This document shows positions 1 to 10,800 of a DNA stretch of 63,477 bases, one piece after another. Each line of letters starts with the position of its first letter. Within the stretch, counting starts at the first letter, position 1. The translations under genes and the position numbers were made by a program. The notes below the pieces were generated by a model. The model was not told where the DNA came from. It was given only the letters and a program-made list of their open reading frames with translations, and searched no databases. The DNA comes from Clostridia bacterium. Lineage in GTDB: Bacteria > Bacillota > Thermoanaerobacteria > Thermoanaerobacterales > Thermoanaerobacteraceae. Where the stretch lies: assembly GCA_012840485.1 (NCBI GenBank), contig DULG01000004.1, forward strand, positions 1-63,477, written 5' to 3'.

Positions 1-127
1 GCCTTTGGGGGTCAATGTCATACAATGCAATTTCACTACCTTTAAGTACAGGATTTAAAATAATATCCCCTAAGACATTTTTGGCAAATACTGTACTTCC
101 TGCTCCCATGAAAGTTATTTTTGGCAT
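1..127 (-). CDS. GH4 family alpha-galactosidase/alpha-glucosidase, N-terminal part
   Basis: Only the first 42 codons are inside the window; the gene runs off the left edge. The protein begins MPKITFMGAGSTVF, with the GAGS dinucleotide-binding turn right at the N-terminus, followed by a helix and an acidic strand end (ALYDID). This is the start pattern of NAD- and metal-dependent family 4 glycosidases (MelA/AglA type), which use a redox-assisted elimination mechanism in the cytoplasm. The ATG is preceded by a purine-rich ribosome binding site (AAAGGGAGAG). It is the last visible gene of the sugar-modification operon and lies 24 bases after its upstream neighbour. The exact sugar specificity cannot be told from this fragment. 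Confidence 0.75.
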   Translation of the reverse strand, partial: MPKITFMGAGSTVFAKNVLGDIILNPVLKGSEIALYDIDPQR

Positions 128-151
128 TTTGAATTTCTCTCCCTTTCATTT

Positions 152-1240
152 TTAGATTATTCCTTCATCTAAAAACATATAGCTTAGTATACCAGCAAAA
201 GTAGCAGCTTTGCGAAAAGTAGTAGAAACAGGCGTACGGTCTGGGTCTGAAATAGCAATATGAGGTGAAAAAACTTCTATCTTTCTTTTCTCAACCTCCT
301 CCCTCAACTTGTTAAACCTTCCAAGCACCACCTCCTTTGCCTCCTTAATCTCATTGCGACAGCGCCAAAAAGCTAGGTATATTTCCCAAGTATTTTCCCA
401 ATCTCTGCTCCACCAAGTAACTTCTGTCCTTTCATTAGGTCCTTCTTTCATAGCCTTTAACATAGTTTCTACTGCTTTGTACCGTATTTTTAACCAATTA
501 TCCCGCAAAGTTTCGGATAGCAAAGGAAGACAAATATCGGCAAAGCCCACAATAGTTCCTTGATAACTTACGCTATTTCCAACCTCTATATCACCTCCCC
601 ATGTCTCTGAATAAGGCCACCAACCTTCTTCATGCTTAGAAAATCTGCTGGCAACATGTTGTATTACATCGTGAACTTTTTGCAAATATGTCTCTTTTTT
701 GCTCAGCTGATAAGCTCTACACCACGCATGGGCCGCATATATATCTCCATTTAAGACATCACTACTGGCTTGAGGCCTTTTGTACACAGCACCTGGGTTT
801 TCTTTTGCTACTTGAGTTAAAAGATAATCAGCAGCTTTAATCAAGGTATCATATGCATAAACACTTTTTGTAGCACAAAAAATATGATACAAACTATTAG
901 CAACAGCACCAATCTCTGCAATGTCAACAACCGGTGGCTCGCCTTTTTTGGCAAAGTAAGGCTGTGAAAAGCCTCCATCCTTTAACTGAATTTCATTTAC
1001 TGTTTTGACAAGACCCTTTGCTATATTTAATAGCCCATCATTTTTTTCAATTTTATTCAAAAACACATAAAAACCAGCTACTTGACCCATTGTACATCCA
1101 CTTGCAATGTCTTTCAATTCCTCGTCATAAATATAAACCTTTTCACCATCTTCTTCACGCAAAAGGCTATTAAAATAATTTTTTAATTCTGTTATAACAG
1201 GCAATACAATGTCAAGTAGTTCTCTCTCAATACTTTTCAT
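152..1240 (-). CDS. Uncharacterised alpha/alpha-barrel protein, glycan-enzyme-like
   Basis: A 362-residue soluble protein with no signal peptide. It has repeated helical hairpins rich in aromatic residues, for example a GGF motif near residue 90, a WWPYSETWGG segment near 205 and WWSRDWENTWE near 275. This pattern resembles (alpha/alpha)6 toroid enzymes such as unsaturated uronyl hydrolases or N-acylglucosamine epimerase relatives. I do not recognise a specific family, so no reaction is assigned. It lies between a DppA-like peptidase and a GH4 glycosidase in an operon of sugar-modifying enzymes, which supports a role in breaking down an imported glycan. The start ATG has an AG-rich site (GGAGGAAAC) upstream. 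Confidence 0.55.
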   Translation of the reverse strand: MKSIERELLDIVLPVITELKNYFNSLLREEDGEKVYIYDEELKDIASGCTMGQVAGFYVFLNKIEKNDGLLNIAKGLVKTVNEIQLKDGGFSQPYFAKKGEPPVVDIAEIGAVANSLYHIFCATKSVYAYDTLIKAADYLLTQVAKENPGAVYKRPQASSDVLNGDIYAAHAWCRAYQLSKKETYLQKVHDVIQHVASRFSKHEEGWWPYSETWGGDIEVGNSVSYQGTIVGFADICLPLLSETLRDNWLKIRYKAVETMLKAMKEGPNERTEVTWWSRDWENTWEIYLAFWRCRNEIKEAKEVVLGRFNKLREEVEKRKIEVFSPHIAISDPDRTPVSTTFRKAATFAGILSYMFLDEGII

Positions 1241-1279
1241 CCTCCAAAAAGTTTCCTCCTCTAACTATTTAATATTTGT

Positions 1280-2077
1280 TTACAATACATGACTTAACAA
1301 CTGCATCAAATCCTCTTCTTTATACTTTACTGTTACCCCATCAATTCGGATAACCCTTTTATTATCACAAAATAGTCTATCAACTTGCTCGGTCGACATA
1401 TATCGTACAACCATTTCATAAGGGGGATTCAGGTAAAAAGGAGAACATTTTTTGCTGTTATCGATTGCCTTTTTTACAACTTCAGCCAGTTCTTTATACA
1501 CTCTTTTAGGTGGGAGCATAATACCGGCATGGCGCCCTAATGAATATTTTGTAATATATGTCACCACATCTTCTCCCAAAAGCTCTTTTGCTTCTTTACA
1601 GGCTTTGTCATCACCCGTAACAAGCAGAATCGGTACATTATGCAAACCAAATAGCAGACTATCTAATCCAATTTCACCAATTTCTATGTCATTTAACGTA
1701 ATTGATTGCCAGCTTTGAGAACTAATAGTATGGTCTCTTATTGCCTGCATTGTACCGCCTTTTGCGTGATATCCGATTAAAAAGGCTCCTGTAAAATCTG
1801 AATCTAACAAGGGAAATCGCTGATTTACTCTCAACCCTCCCATGACATACAGAGCGTCTGGATGAAGCTCTTCTATGAGAAAATTAAAACCTGAACCGTG
1901 GGCATCTTTAACTACTATGTCCTTCACACCAATTTTTATTAGCTCTTCTACTATCGTATTGACTTCTCTTGTAACTAATTTCCTGGCCTCGTAATACAAA
2001 GCCTCTCCTTTTATTAATTGCTCAGGAAGTAAAATACCTGCAATACCTTCCATATCAACACTAATATATATTTTCAT
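1280..2077 (-). CDS. dppA: DppA-like D-aminopeptidase (M55 family)
   Basis: The 265-residue protein starts MKIYISVDMEG, the hallmark of the M55 zinc D-aminopeptidase family (Bacillus DppA), in which this Asp and Glu bind metal. Other family blocks are visible: VKDAHGSGFN (metal His), FLIGYHAKGGT (second His), EIGEIGLDS (Glu) and a TGDD segment. Length matches the family (about 270). The family forms large cytoplasmic ring complexes that remove N-terminal D-amino acids such as D-Ala. Placement among glycan enzymes behind an Opp-type importer suggests that the imported material carries D-amino acids or another amide bond, as in peptidoglycan-like polymers; this is inference. Confidence 0.85.
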   Translation of the reverse strand: MKIYISVDMEGIAGILLPEQLIKGEALYYEARKLVTREVNTIVEELIKIGVKDIVVKDAHGSGFNFLIEELHPDALYVMGGLRVNQRFPLLDSDFTGAFLIGYHAKGGTMQAIRDHTISSQSWQSITLNDIEIGEIGLDSLLFGLHNVPILLVTGDDKACKEAKELLGEDVVTYITKYSLGRHAGIMLPPKRVYKELAEVVKKAIDNSKKCSPFYLNPPYEMVVRYMSTEQVDRLFCDNKRVIRIDGVTVKYKEEDLMQLLSHVL

Positions 2078-2087
2078 TTAAATCCCC

Positions 2088-3107
2088 TTACTCTTCAGAG
2101 TATTTAAAAATTGTCCCCAAAATATTAGGCTCTTTTTTGAGAGAACTGTATACTTCTGGCGCTTTTTCAAAAGGATATTCTTTTATAAAGGGAGAAAACA
2201 CAATTTTTCTCTCTTTTAATAGCCTGATATATTCTTTCATGTTTCTACCTTCAGTCCACCTGACTAAACTTACAGGGTAGTCCACTGCATTTTTCTCATA
2301 ATTTAAATCATAACGTCCGGGTCCAGCAGCCCGTGAAATTAAAACTTCTGCTTCTTTTTGGAAAAAAGCCTCTCTATCAAATTCCATTTTTACATTTCCT
2401 ACTATTACTATTTTCCCTCCAACTCTTACCCATTTTAGGGCATTATCAATTAATTTTGTGTCAGGAGAATGAGCTGTAATAACGACCGCATCAACCCCGT
2501 TGCCTTCTGTGATTTCATCTATATACTGGAGTAGCGAATCTTCATTTTCCTCTTGTAAATTTATAACATGACCATTTTGATAATTAAATTTTTTTGCAAT
2601 TTCGGCATGCTCATTGCTATAACTTACCCCAATTACTCTGTAATTGGCATGTGCACTTATTTGGTAGGAAAGTTGCCCCAATAAGCCAAGCCCCAGTATC
2701 ACTACCGATTCTCCAAATTGCAAATTTGCCTTTCTTATGCCGTGTATAGCTATTGCACCTAAGCCTACAAAAGCTGCTTCTTTTAACGATACTCCTTGCG
2801 GTACTTTAGCACATAAAGTAATAGGTACTGATAATTTTTCTCCGTGAAATACGTAAGGAGCACCATAACAAGCCACTAAATCCCCTATTTCAAATCCTTT
2901 TACTCCATTGCCTATCTCTTCCACAACACCTACTGCGCTATAACCTAGTCGAAAGGGATTTTTTGTTTTAGAGGAAATCAAATTTAACTCTGTACCTGTG
3001 CTTATTGCAGAGTAAAGAGTCCTTACAAGTAAAGTTTTTTCACCAAGTTGAGGTTCTTCTACTTCATCTAAATAAACTTTTCCTTCGCAAGTGACAATTG
3101 CTCTCAT
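2088..3107 (-). CDS. Medium-chain (MDR) zinc-type alcohol/polyol dehydrogenase-like protein
   Basis: An MDR-fold oxidoreductase with an N-terminal GroES-like domain and a Rossmann domain carrying the GLGLLGQL dinucleotide-binding motif near residue 163. The usual catalytic zinc Cys of the first domain is absent: the stretch reads YSAISTGTE. The protein therefore belongs to the sorbitol/threonine-dehydrogenase-like branch that lacks that ligand. I place the start at an ATG preceded by GGAGGGCAAAAAG; the ATG 15 bases upstream would put the ribosome binding site inside the gene. It follows two isomerase genes and probably oxidises or reduces a sugar hydroxyl in the same pathway. The substrate is unknown. 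Confidence 0.8.
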   Translation of the reverse strand: MRAIVTCEGKVYLDEVEEPQLGEKTLLVRTLYSAISTGTELNLISSKTKNPFRLGYSAVGVVEEIGNGVKGFEIGDLVACYGAPYVFHGEKLSVPITLCAKVPQGVSLKEAAFVGLGAIAIHGIRKANLQFGESVVILGLGLLGQLSYQISAHANYRVIGVSYSNEHAEIAKKFNYQNGHVINLQEENEDSLLQYIDEITEGNGVDAVVITAHSPDTKLIDNALKWVRVGGKIVIVGNVKMEFDREAFFQKEAEVLISRAAGPGRYDLNYEKNAVDYPVSLVRWTEGRNMKEYIRLLKERKIVFSPFIKEYPFEKAPEVYSSLKKEPNILGTIFKYSEE

Positions 3108-3137
3108 CTTTTTGCCCTCCATTTGTATGTTACCCTC

Positions 3138-3986
3138 TTACTTCAACAACTCCTTCAAAAACTCTACTGCTTCTTTTATATCCTTTTCAGGATTTTCCCC
3201 TACTTCTCTTTCTATTGTGAGAAATCCATCATATCCTATATCTCTCAATGCCGCAAGATATGCTTTGAAATCTACCTGCCCTTTCCCTAATGGCACTTCT
3301 TCAAAATAGTCCTCCAGTCTTAAATCTCCAATGCCTCCCTCAGCAAAAAAGTTGTATATTATCTCAGGGTCTGTCTGTTTTTTCATTATCCCATCTTTTG
3401 CATGGGTATGCACTATGTAGTCTTTTAATGTGTATACTCCTTTTACCGGGTCATCTCCTGTCACCATCACTAAATTTGCCGGGTCATAGTTTACCGCTAC
3501 GCTTCTACTTTTGAGACTGTCTAGAAATTTCTTCAGTGTCTCTGTCTTTTCTGGACCTGTCTCTATTGCAAAATAGGCTCCTACTTTGTCTCCATATTCT
3601 CCTAATTGTTCGCAAGCTTCTTGCAATATTTTGTATCTATCATGATTAGGATCACTGGGTATTACACCAATGTGGGTTGTAACTACATTTGTCTCTAAAT
3701 CTTTTGCCAAGTCCATTATCCTCTTTGAAGCTTCTATCCTCTTTGGATTGTCTTCTTTTATAGCAAAGCCATGCCCCCCAAAGTCTCCAACTAAAGCTGA
3801 AACTACAAGCCCATTGTCTTTTATGTAATTTAATAGCTCTTTTCTTTTAGAAGGCGTCAAGTTTTCAGGTGCCATTTCCCCCGATACTGCATATATTTGT
3901 ATGCCTTCTGCCCCTACTTCTTTTGCTTTTTTTATGGCTTCTTTAAGTGGCAATCTAAATGAGTCTACTATTACACCTATTTTCAT
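3138..3986 (-). CDS. Sugar phosphate isomerase/epimerase, TIM barrel (first of an adjacent pair)
   Basis: A 282-residue xylose-isomerase-like TIM-barrel protein. Metal-site segments are visible: a TTHIGVIP strand end, AIETGPE (Glu), NYDPANL, HTHAKDG (His pair) and a final LTIERE (Glu). The family covers sugar isomerases, inosose dehydratases and epimerases, so the reaction cannot be fixed. The start ATG overlaps the stop of the upstream paralogous gene by 4 bases (ATGA), so the two are translationally coupled. Together with the two Gfo/Idh/MocA genes upstream this makes a dehydrogenase-isomerase module typical of inositol-like or 3-keto-sugar conversions. Confidence 0.85.
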   Translation of the reverse strand: MKIGVIVDSFRLPLKEAIKKAKEVGAEGIQIYAVSGEMAPENLTPSKRKELLNYIKDNGLVVSALVGDFGGHGFAIKEDNPKRIEASKRIMDLAKDLETNVVTTHIGVIPSDPNHDRYKILQEACEQLGEYGDKVGAYFAIETGPEKTETLKKFLDSLKSRSVAVNYDPANLVMVTGDDPVKGVYTLKDYIVHTHAKDGIMKKQTDPEIIYNFFAEGGIGDLRLEDYFEEVPLGKGQVDFKAYLAALRDIGYDGFLTIEREVGENPEKDIKEAVEFLKELLK

Positions 3987-4819
3987 GATTTTCTCCCTCC
4001 CAATAGTTTTTTCACATATTCTATGCTTTTTATTGTACCCTCTATCTGTGGGTCTTTACCCTCATATTCTATTGCAAGGTATCCTTTGTAGTCTACTCCG
4101 GAGAGTATTTCGATTATTTTTTTCATTTCTACATCTCCTTCTCCCAATACGCATCCTGCATAATATACGTCTCCTATTCCTTTGTATCCCTTCCCCGGTT
4201 CTGATTTTTTGAAGTCTTTAAAGTGAACATGCTGTATGTATTCTTTTATGTTTTGTACTGCTTCTTCTGGTTTTTCTCCTACAAGGAAAAAGTTACCTGT
4301 ATCTGCTGTTACTCTTAAATTTGGCGATGCTACTTTTTCTATTATCTCTTTTACCTGTTGGCTCTTTCCTGCAAAAAGGCCATGGTTTTCTAGTACAAGA
4401 ATTATATTTTTTTGTTTAGCGTATTTTACTACTTCTTTAAAACATTCTATTATCCACTTTATTCCTTCTTCATAGGTTACTCCTTCTTTTGTGTTTCCAC
4501 TGAATACTCTGAGTCTGTTTGTCCCTATTATTACAGCATCATCAATCCCCTGTTTTAAATATTCTATTTGCTTTTCTCTTTCTTTTTCGTTTGGCATTAC
4601 AAAGTCATTGCTTATTGAGTAGCAGGCAATCTCCATGTTGTATTTTTTTATTTTTTCTACTGCCCTAGGTAGTTCTCTTTCTTTGTCTTTCCAGAAGTAG
4701 TCTAAAAGTTCCACTCCTTCTACATTGTTTTGATGCATTAAGTCAATGAATTTTTCTACATCCATATTTCCTTTTTGATATTCGTGGACAATGCTCCACA
4801 TGCTAACTCCTAATTTCAT
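3983..4819 (-). CDS. Sugar phosphate isomerase/epimerase, TIM barrel (second of the pair)
   Basis: A TIM-barrel isomerase related to the adjacent downstream gene, with the family segments VLENHG (Glu), TADTGNF, HVHFKD and a final LAIEYEG (Glu). I chose the ATG preceded by AGAGGTGG at good spacing; a GTG three codons earlier overlaps that site and is less likely. It sits directly downstream of a Gfo/Idh/MocA dehydrogenase (13 bases) and overlaps the next isomerase gene by 4 bases. Two related isomerases side by side suggest two successive epimerase/isomerase steps, or a dehydration plus an isomerisation, on a keto-sugar made by the dehydrogenases; this is inferred from context. Confidence 0.85.
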   Translation of the reverse strand: MKLGVSMWSIVHEYQKGNMDVEKFIDLMHQNNVEGVELLDYFWKDKERELPRAVEKIKKYNMEIACYSISNDFVMPNEKEREKQIEYLKQGIDDAVIIGTNRLRVFSGNTKEGVTYEEGIKWIIECFKEVVKYAKQKNIILVLENHGLFAGKSQQVKEIIEKVASPNLRVTADTGNFFLVGEKPEEAVQNIKEYIQHVHFKDFKKSEPGKGYKGIGDVYYAGCVLGEGDVEMKKIIEILSGVDYKGYLAIEYEGKDPQIEGTIKSIEYVKKLLGGRKS

Positions 4820-4832
4820 GAATTCCACCTCT

Positions 4833-5891
4833 TTATTTTATTCTGACTTCATGACCTGTCTTTGCCGATTCGTATATGGCATCTAATATTTTCATAAGCT
4901 CTAGGCCATCTTCCCCCGGGCTTATGCAGGGTATACCATTTTGTATACAATCTATAAAGTGTTCTATTTCTTTGTCAAACATTGTTTGGAAATCTATGAA
5001 ATGAGGATCTATTATAGGTTTTTCATCTACAAGATAGTCATTCTTTTCTGTGTATATTTCAAGTTCAGGTTCCATTGATGCTCCTGCTTTACTTCCATAG
5101 AGTTCTAAATAGAGGTAGTCTTTTTTGATGTGCTGTGCCCAACTGGTTTCTACCACTAAGGTTGCTCTATTGTCAAATTTGATAAACCCTACTGCAAAGT
5201 CTTCAACATCGTTATAATCGCTGTAATCGGCTGACTTGTATTGTTGTATTCCTTTTATGTTAGACCTTGCTCCTACAAGGTCATAGGTTGAACCCATTAC
5301 TGAAACGGTTTTTGGCTTGCCCATAAGATATCTTGCTAAGTCTATCATGTGAACCCCTAAGTCTATTAAAGGGCCTCCTCCTGACCTTTTTTTGTCTGAA
5401 AACCAACCGCCAGGATTTCCTACTCTTCTTATGCATCCCGTTTTAGCATAGTATATTTGGCCTAATTCTCCCTGGTCAATTCTATCTTTTAATACTTTTG
5501 TATTAAGGCCAAATCTTCTAACAAACCCTACCATAAGCAATTTGTCGTTTTTCTTTGCCGTTTGCACCACTTTTTCTGCCTCTTTTGCGTTTAAAGCCAA
5601 TGGTTTTTCACATAAGACATTTACACCAGCATTCAAAGCTGCAATAGTTGCAGGTGCATGAACGTTATTCCATGTACATATGCTTACTCCATCTAATTCT
5701 TCTTTTTCAAGCATTTCATTGTAATCAGTGTAATAATGGGGAATTTCATACTTTTGTGCAAATTCTTTTGCCCTTTCTTCATTTATGTCACAATTTGCCA
5801 CTACTTCTACATTAGATAGTTTCTTGTATGCTGCCACGTGAACATGGCTAATACTTCCATTCCCTATAATGGCTATTTTTGTTTTTCCCAC
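4833..5891 (-). CDS. Gfo/Idh/MocA family NAD(P)-dependent oxidoreductase (copy 1)
   Basis: A Rossmann N-terminus (KIAIIGNGSIS), the family EKP motif in NVLCEKPLAL near residue 95, and a C-terminal mixed sheet domain with GGPLIDLGVHMIDLARYL, which carries the Asp and His expected in the active site. The family oxidises or reduces sugars and cyclitols in the cytoplasm. The best start is a GTG preceded by AAGAGGGG; another GTG three codons upstream is possible but overlaps the site. It is paired with a second copy immediately upstream in the operon. Substrate unknown; the neighbours (NanE, isomerases) suggest an amino sugar, uronate or cyclitol. Confidence 0.88.
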   Translation of the reverse strand: MGKTKIAIIGNGSISHVHVAAYKKLSNVEVVANCDINEERAKEFAQKYEIPHYYTDYNEMLEKEELDGVSICTWNNVHAPATIAALNAGVNVLCEKPLALNAKEAEKVVQTAKKNDKLLMVGFVRRFGLNTKVLKDRIDQGELGQIYYAKTGCIRRVGNPGGWFSDKKRSGGGPLIDLGVHMIDLARYLMGKPKTVSVMGSTYDLVGARSNIKGIQQYKSADYSDYNDVEDFAVGFIKFDNRATLVVETSWAQHIKKDYLYLELYGSKAGASMEPELEIYTEKNDYLVDEKPIIDPHFIDFQTMFDKEIEHFIDCIQNGIPCISPGEDGLELMKILDAIYESAKTGHEVRIK

Positions 5892-5907
5892 GATGAACAC
5901 CCCTCTT

Positions 5908-6963
5908 TTATATAAATTTAATTTCTTCTTTTGATTCAGATGATTTTATAATAGCTTCTAACATTTTTACTACTTGAACTCCATCTTCAATAGGACTGTA
6001 AGGTGTCATATTGTTTAGTACTGACTCAATAAAGTGATTGATTTCTTCTTCAAATGGATTGTTTTTGTCAACTATTAACCATGCTTCATTGAATAAATTG
6101 TTTTTGTCAGAATAAAAAACTAATGGCTCTAGAGTTAAACCTCCTCTTGTACCATATAATTCTACTTTCAATCCTTCATCTTGAGGCCCATTGATTGCCC
6201 AACTTACTTCTAAATGAAGGACAAGATCGTTTTTAAATCTAATAAAAGCAGTAGCAAAGTCTTCTACATCAAATTTACCCCAATCCTTATTTTCTTCAAC
6301 TGCTGATTTCCATCCAGAAAGAAATTCTCTAAAATATGCTCCTATCCCTTTTACTAAATGTCCAGACACACTTATGGGAAGGGGTCTGCCCGCCAGCCAC
6401 CATACCAGGTCTAAGGCATGAACCCCTATATCCATAAGCGCTCCTCCCCCTGACCTCCCTTTATCTGTAAACCATCCGCGAGGAGTACCTCTCCTTCTCA
6501 AAATTTTAGCTTTTGCATAATATATATCACCTAATTCCCCTGTTTCCACATATTTCTTTAAAGCCTTTACATCATTTCTAAAGCGATGTGTCATGCCTAC
6601 CATAGCTACGCATTTTTTCTCTATAGCTATTTTTTGTAATTTTAAGGCTTCTTCATATGTTGTAGTCAATGGTTTTTCTACAAGAATATGAATTCCTCTA
6701 TTTAGCGCCTCCCAAGCAATTGGAAAGTGGTCAACATTTGGGGTACATATGCTTACCGCATCTACTTTTATATCATTTACCATTTCTTCAAAAGAGGAAT
6801 AAATTTTAGAAATAGAATATTTTTCTCGCATGTATTGAACACGTTTTAAATTTTTATCAACTATAGCTACCAACTCAACCTGGGGATGTTTTTGGTAATA
6901 AGGGAGATGCCCCATCTCCGCAATAGAACCTGCCCCAATTATCGCGACTTTTAGTTTTTCCAT
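5908..6963 (-). CDS. Gfo/Idh/MocA family NAD(P)-dependent oxidoreductase (copy 2)
   Basis: A 351-residue paralogue of the following gene: KVAIIGAGSIAEMGHLP at the N-terminus, HILVEKPLTT (EKP motif), and GGGALMDIGVHALDLVWWL with the conserved Asp and His of the catalytic domain. The two copies share the downstream stretch reading RRxGxPxGWF(T/S)DKxRSGGG, so they arose from one ancestor but are clearly diverged. It lies 21 bases after nanE. Paired dehydrogenases plus two isomerases recall oxidation-isomerisation-reduction schemes, in which one enzyme oxidises and its partner re-reduces the sugar; this is an inference. Confidence 0.88.
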   Translation of the reverse strand: MEKLKVAIIGAGSIAEMGHLPYYQKHPQVELVAIVDKNLKRVQYMREKYSISKIYSSFEEMVNDIKVDAVSICTPNVDHFPIAWEALNRGIHILVEKPLTTTYEEALKLQKIAIEKKCVAMVGMTHRFRNDVKALKKYVETGELGDIYYAKAKILRRRGTPRGWFTDKGRSGGGALMDIGVHALDLVWWLAGRPLPISVSGHLVKGIGAYFREFLSGWKSAVEENKDWGKFDVEDFATAFIRFKNDLVLHLEVSWAINGPQDEGLKVELYGTRGGLTLEPLVFYSDKNNLFNEAWLIVDKNNPFEEEINHFIESVLNNMTPYSPIEDGVQVVKMLEAIIKSSESKEEIKFI

Positions 6964-6984
6964 TATGGTACACCTCTTCTAATT

Positions 6985-7710
6985 TTAATAGGATTCCTTT
7001 TGATCTTTTTCGTAATCGTAAACAACATCTTTTCCTTTTATAAAATTCACAAATCTTCTCGTAATTTCGTGAGGTCTAGTTATAGCTGTTCCAACAACAA
7101 CTGCATATGCCCCTTTTTCTAAAGCTTTTAACGCTTGCTCCGGTGTCCATATTCTACCCTCTGCAATTAAGGGCACTTTTACCTCTTTCGCTAATCTTTC
7201 TATCAATTCATAATCCGGTTCTTCTAAATCAGGACTATACTCTGTATACCCAGATAGCGTCGTTGAAATTAGGTCAAAACCTGCTTTGTACGCTTCTATT
7301 CCCTCCTCATAGGTGGATATGTCCGCCATCACAATTGCTCTGGGGTATTTTTTTCTTATCATCTCTAAAAATTGCTCAGTCGTGATGTTACCTGGCTTAT
7401 AGGACTTTGTCGCATCAATTGCAACAATATCAGCTCCTGCCTCTATTACCTTATCCACCTCTTCCATTGTTGGCGTTATATAAGGCGCATATCCTTTATA
7501 CTTTTTCTTTATAAGACCTATTACTGGAAGATTTACTTCTTTTTTTATCTCTATAATGTCTTCATAGCCATTTGCCCTTATTGCCACAGCACCGCCCATT
7601 TCTGCCGCTTTTGCCATTTTTGTCATTATAAAAGGGCTATGAAGAGGTTCCCCTTCTAATGCCTGGCAGGATACAATTAATCCATTTTCTAGTTGCTGTA
7701 TTATATCCAT
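6985..7710 (-). CDS. nanE: N-acetylmannosamine-6-phosphate 2-epimerase
   Basis: A phosphate-binding TIM barrel with the NanE signatures: GLIVSCQALEGEPLH at the N-terminus, MAKAAEMGGAVAIRANG, PVIGLIKKKY (catalytic Lys) and a C-terminal LIAEGRIWTPEQA ... VVVGTAITRP phosphate site. It converts ManNAc-6-P to GlcNAc-6-P. I prefer the second ATG (GAGGAGATGAAC before it); the first ATG directly abuts the ribosome binding site. It is the first gene of the downstream unit, and a copy of the repeated AAGGAGGA...TCGAAT element lies in its leader. It implies that ManNAc or a related N-acetyl sugar occurs in the substrate. No NanA or NanK homologue is visible here. Confidence 0.92.
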   Translation of the reverse strand: MDIIQQLENGLIVSCQALEGEPLHSPFIMTKMAKAAEMGGAVAIRANGYEDIIEIKKEVNLPVIGLIKKKYKGYAPYITPTMEEVDKVIEAGADIVAIDATKSYKPGNITTEQFLEMIRKKYPRAIVMADISTYEEGIEAYKAGFDLISTTLSGYTEYSPDLEEPDYELIERLAKEVKVPLIAEGRIWTPEQALKALEKGAYAVVVGTAITRPHEITRRFVNFIKGKDVVYDYEKDQKESY

Positions 7711-7739
7711 GTTCATCTCCTCAACTTGTTTTATTTCCC

Positions 7740-7796
7740 TATAATATATATTCGACTATAAACGAAAAATTCCTCCCTAAAATTTATAAAAAGAAA
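7740..7796 (-). promoter_or_regulatory. Repeated upstream element, copy A (before nanE)
   Basis: On the minus strand the sequence reads GGGAGGAATTTTT, nine bases, then TCGAATATATATTAT. It matches three other copies in this window in the same orientation relative to the downstream gene. The GGAGG here is not followed by a start codon, so it is not a plain ribosome binding site. The TCGAAT half is close to a Spo0A box (TGTCGAA), but this copy has A instead of the first T. Confidence 0.55.
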
Positions 7797-7805
7797 AATA
7801 TTTTT

Positions 7806-10800
7806 TTATATATTGAAAAAGCGCGAAGTCGAAATTGTCACTTCATTTTCAACACTTAGAGTTTCTTCTTGTATTCTAATTTCTTGCATCTTCCTGCTCC
7901 AAATCCTCAACTGTTCCAATCCATTTTCTATTTTATTCCATATAATATCAATGGGGTTTTCTGAACGTAAAAGTAGCCGTTTATCCTGGTATAAGTAAGT
8001 TCCCTGAATTATGAGCAGGCTGCTTAATTTTCCTTCCTTTGAAGATTGAACAAATACTTTCCCATCAGTCCTAAAATTTTCATATGCCAGTTCTTTATAA
8101 GAATCTCCAAAAGCAACAAAATGTGAATATACACCTTTTTCTATTAACACTGCAGATTCGTTAACAAAATTGACATAAGCAGATTGTGATGCAATTTTGT
8201 TCAAATCAAAAACGCTTAAAAAAGTTGTTTCAGCGGTTTTGTTCTCTGTAGTAAAATCAATATGATATTCCTTTAACGAATTATTTGATGGCGCTATATC
8301 CTGTGCATAACCTTTTCTCACCATATATATAAGAGGCGATTTGCTTTTAATATAAAAACTAAGATTTGCATTTTCTCCCTTAGCAGACACAGAATGCACA
8401 GTTCTATCAATTGTTTCAATCACAACATTTGGTTCAATAGCTGTATGGATAAGGGAAGAAATATTCCTTTGCTTTTGTGAAACAATATGGTCAAACATAA
8501 TCAGCAGTCCTAAATCACCACTATCCTCCTGGCTGCTGGGACGAAGGAATAGTATCTTCCGCACAAAACTATCGATAAGTCCTTTGTATGAAGGTGCAGC
8601 ATTACCCTCAAAATAGTCTATCGTGTCACTGTGCAGAAAATGTAATATCTCCCCATCAGCTCCAGGTTTTTGGCAAATTTGCCCTTCACCATCAACTAAA
8701 ATTGTATTGTGAGCCACAGTTCGTACATACCAGCCATAATAATGAGGACTTCCATAATAATCATACACCCCAGAGTCTACAATAATTGGCTCTCCAGCCG
8801 CATATAACATGAAGCTGTTTTGGTCTGCATGTTCATGTCCTGCCATTATGCCGTGATACGGTCCACTTTTAAACGCAAAATGTGTGCCTCTTTGATGTTC
8901 TAATGTTGTATGAGCTACAATAATACCGCTTTCGCGAAAATGCTTTGTCAAAGGCAAATCCGATGGTGATTTTAATGGCACAGAAGTGTCCCACCAATTC
9001 ATCAATCGAATTAATAAAGCAGGACGAATTAGACTGTCATTCTTTAATGCTTCAACTCCATACCATTGAGCATATGGATTGTTCTGTGTCCGAGCCAGAT
9101 AAAACATAATTGCCGCATCTTCACCGTTAGGTGGACGTTTGTGAGTATCCCCAAAACTGAGGCCCGCCCCTCCTGGTGGTGCAACATAAAGCTTAAAAGC
9201 AGCAGTTTTTTTGAGCCACGGATGGTCACTCAAATTTATACCTGTCACAGCATAAATTGCCTCAATAAATTCTATGACAAATCCCATGGTATACGTCCAG
9301 TAATCACTTCCTTCATGCCAGTCTCCATCAACTCCTCCGAGCGGCAAAAAGCGACCAATGTAAAGCTGTATAGCAAAATCAATCCATTCCTTCGCTTCTT
9401 CAACTTCATCCCAAATAGTGAGAGCCCCTATTGCCAAAGCATTTGTTTGAAACCATGGATGATTATTGGTTTCATCAAGAACAAACGGGTTTAAATAACG
9501 CCACAGTGCCCGGCAGCGAGCCTCAATAGCATTTTTTACAAGCTCCCGTTCTTCTTTAGAAAGTTCGCGATATAAAATATCATAACCAATTGATAGCCCT
9601 ACAAGAACATCATGAGCCGCATGATCAACGCTATCAATTCCAGTCGACCCCATAGGATCCCATTTCGCCGCGTGCAAAAGCCAGGTCTTAGCACGCTCAC
9701 TGTATTTTTTGTCTCTTGTAACAGCATACATATAACTATACAAAGTAAGAGCTTCCAAAACCTTTGCTGCTGCACCAACAATTTCACGCCAACGCTGGAT
9801 GTTCCATACTCCATTTTCAAACGATGGCGGCTCCTCCGGCAATTCCTCTTCTTCTTTTTCAGTAGATTGCATGTTTTTTAGCTGTGCTACATGTCTTATT
9901 TTGTCTTGTGCTAATCTTTCGATTGCCTCCCATATGTGTTTTTTGGGTCCTTTTATTTCTTCTAAAATTTTTTCCCTATCAATCAATGTCCAAGGCAATC
10001 GAGGATGAGTAGTTTTCCACGGTCCACCCCAATGAGGAATATAATTAATTTCCCCTACTTCAATAGCCATGGGATTAGACCATTCTCCTATTCCAGACTT
10101 AAGTATAGGGGCAACACGGCAATACCACCTACCCGGCTGTAAATAATGGGTCGGCATGAAATAATTTTGCTTCACCTTAACAGTTTCTACATCTTCACCG
10201 ACAAAATTTTTATCTCTGCTATATTGAACCACATAACCGCTGGCTTGCGGTATCGGCTCCCAGTTAATCCAAAAAGGATTGGCTCTGGACTTTAAGCTGG
10301 ATTGTAATACAATCACAGAGGACGGTTGCCCTTTATGGGGAGATGAGCTGTAAACTTCAATTTCTGCTACACCAAGAACGTTAACCATCTCACCCGGTTT
10401 TCCCCCACCTGCAGGCATGAAAAGGCGAATTCTATCAACTTCCAAAGGCGAAAAGGCAATATGAGTATATTTGCCATCCTTAGCTTCTTCACGGGAGATT
10501 TCCTCAATTTTTTTCCACTCATTTTCTTCCCAATACTCTAACCAATATCTTTTCGGTTTTAAAAAGCTGCCCTGGTCTCTTGCCCAAAAAATGGATACCG
10601 ATTCTATAAGTTGTTTGCCGGGAAAAAGAAGAACAACCCAATGAGGTTCAAAGGTAGGTTGCGAAAACCACCGCATTTGACTTAAGCGTCCTGTTTCATC
10701 TTCATCATTTCTTATGCCGTCGTTTACAGGGTATATTCGGTACCACGGCGCAAAACTATCTGCCCAAGCTCTTGTACCAAAAGTCGCTGATGCGATGTTA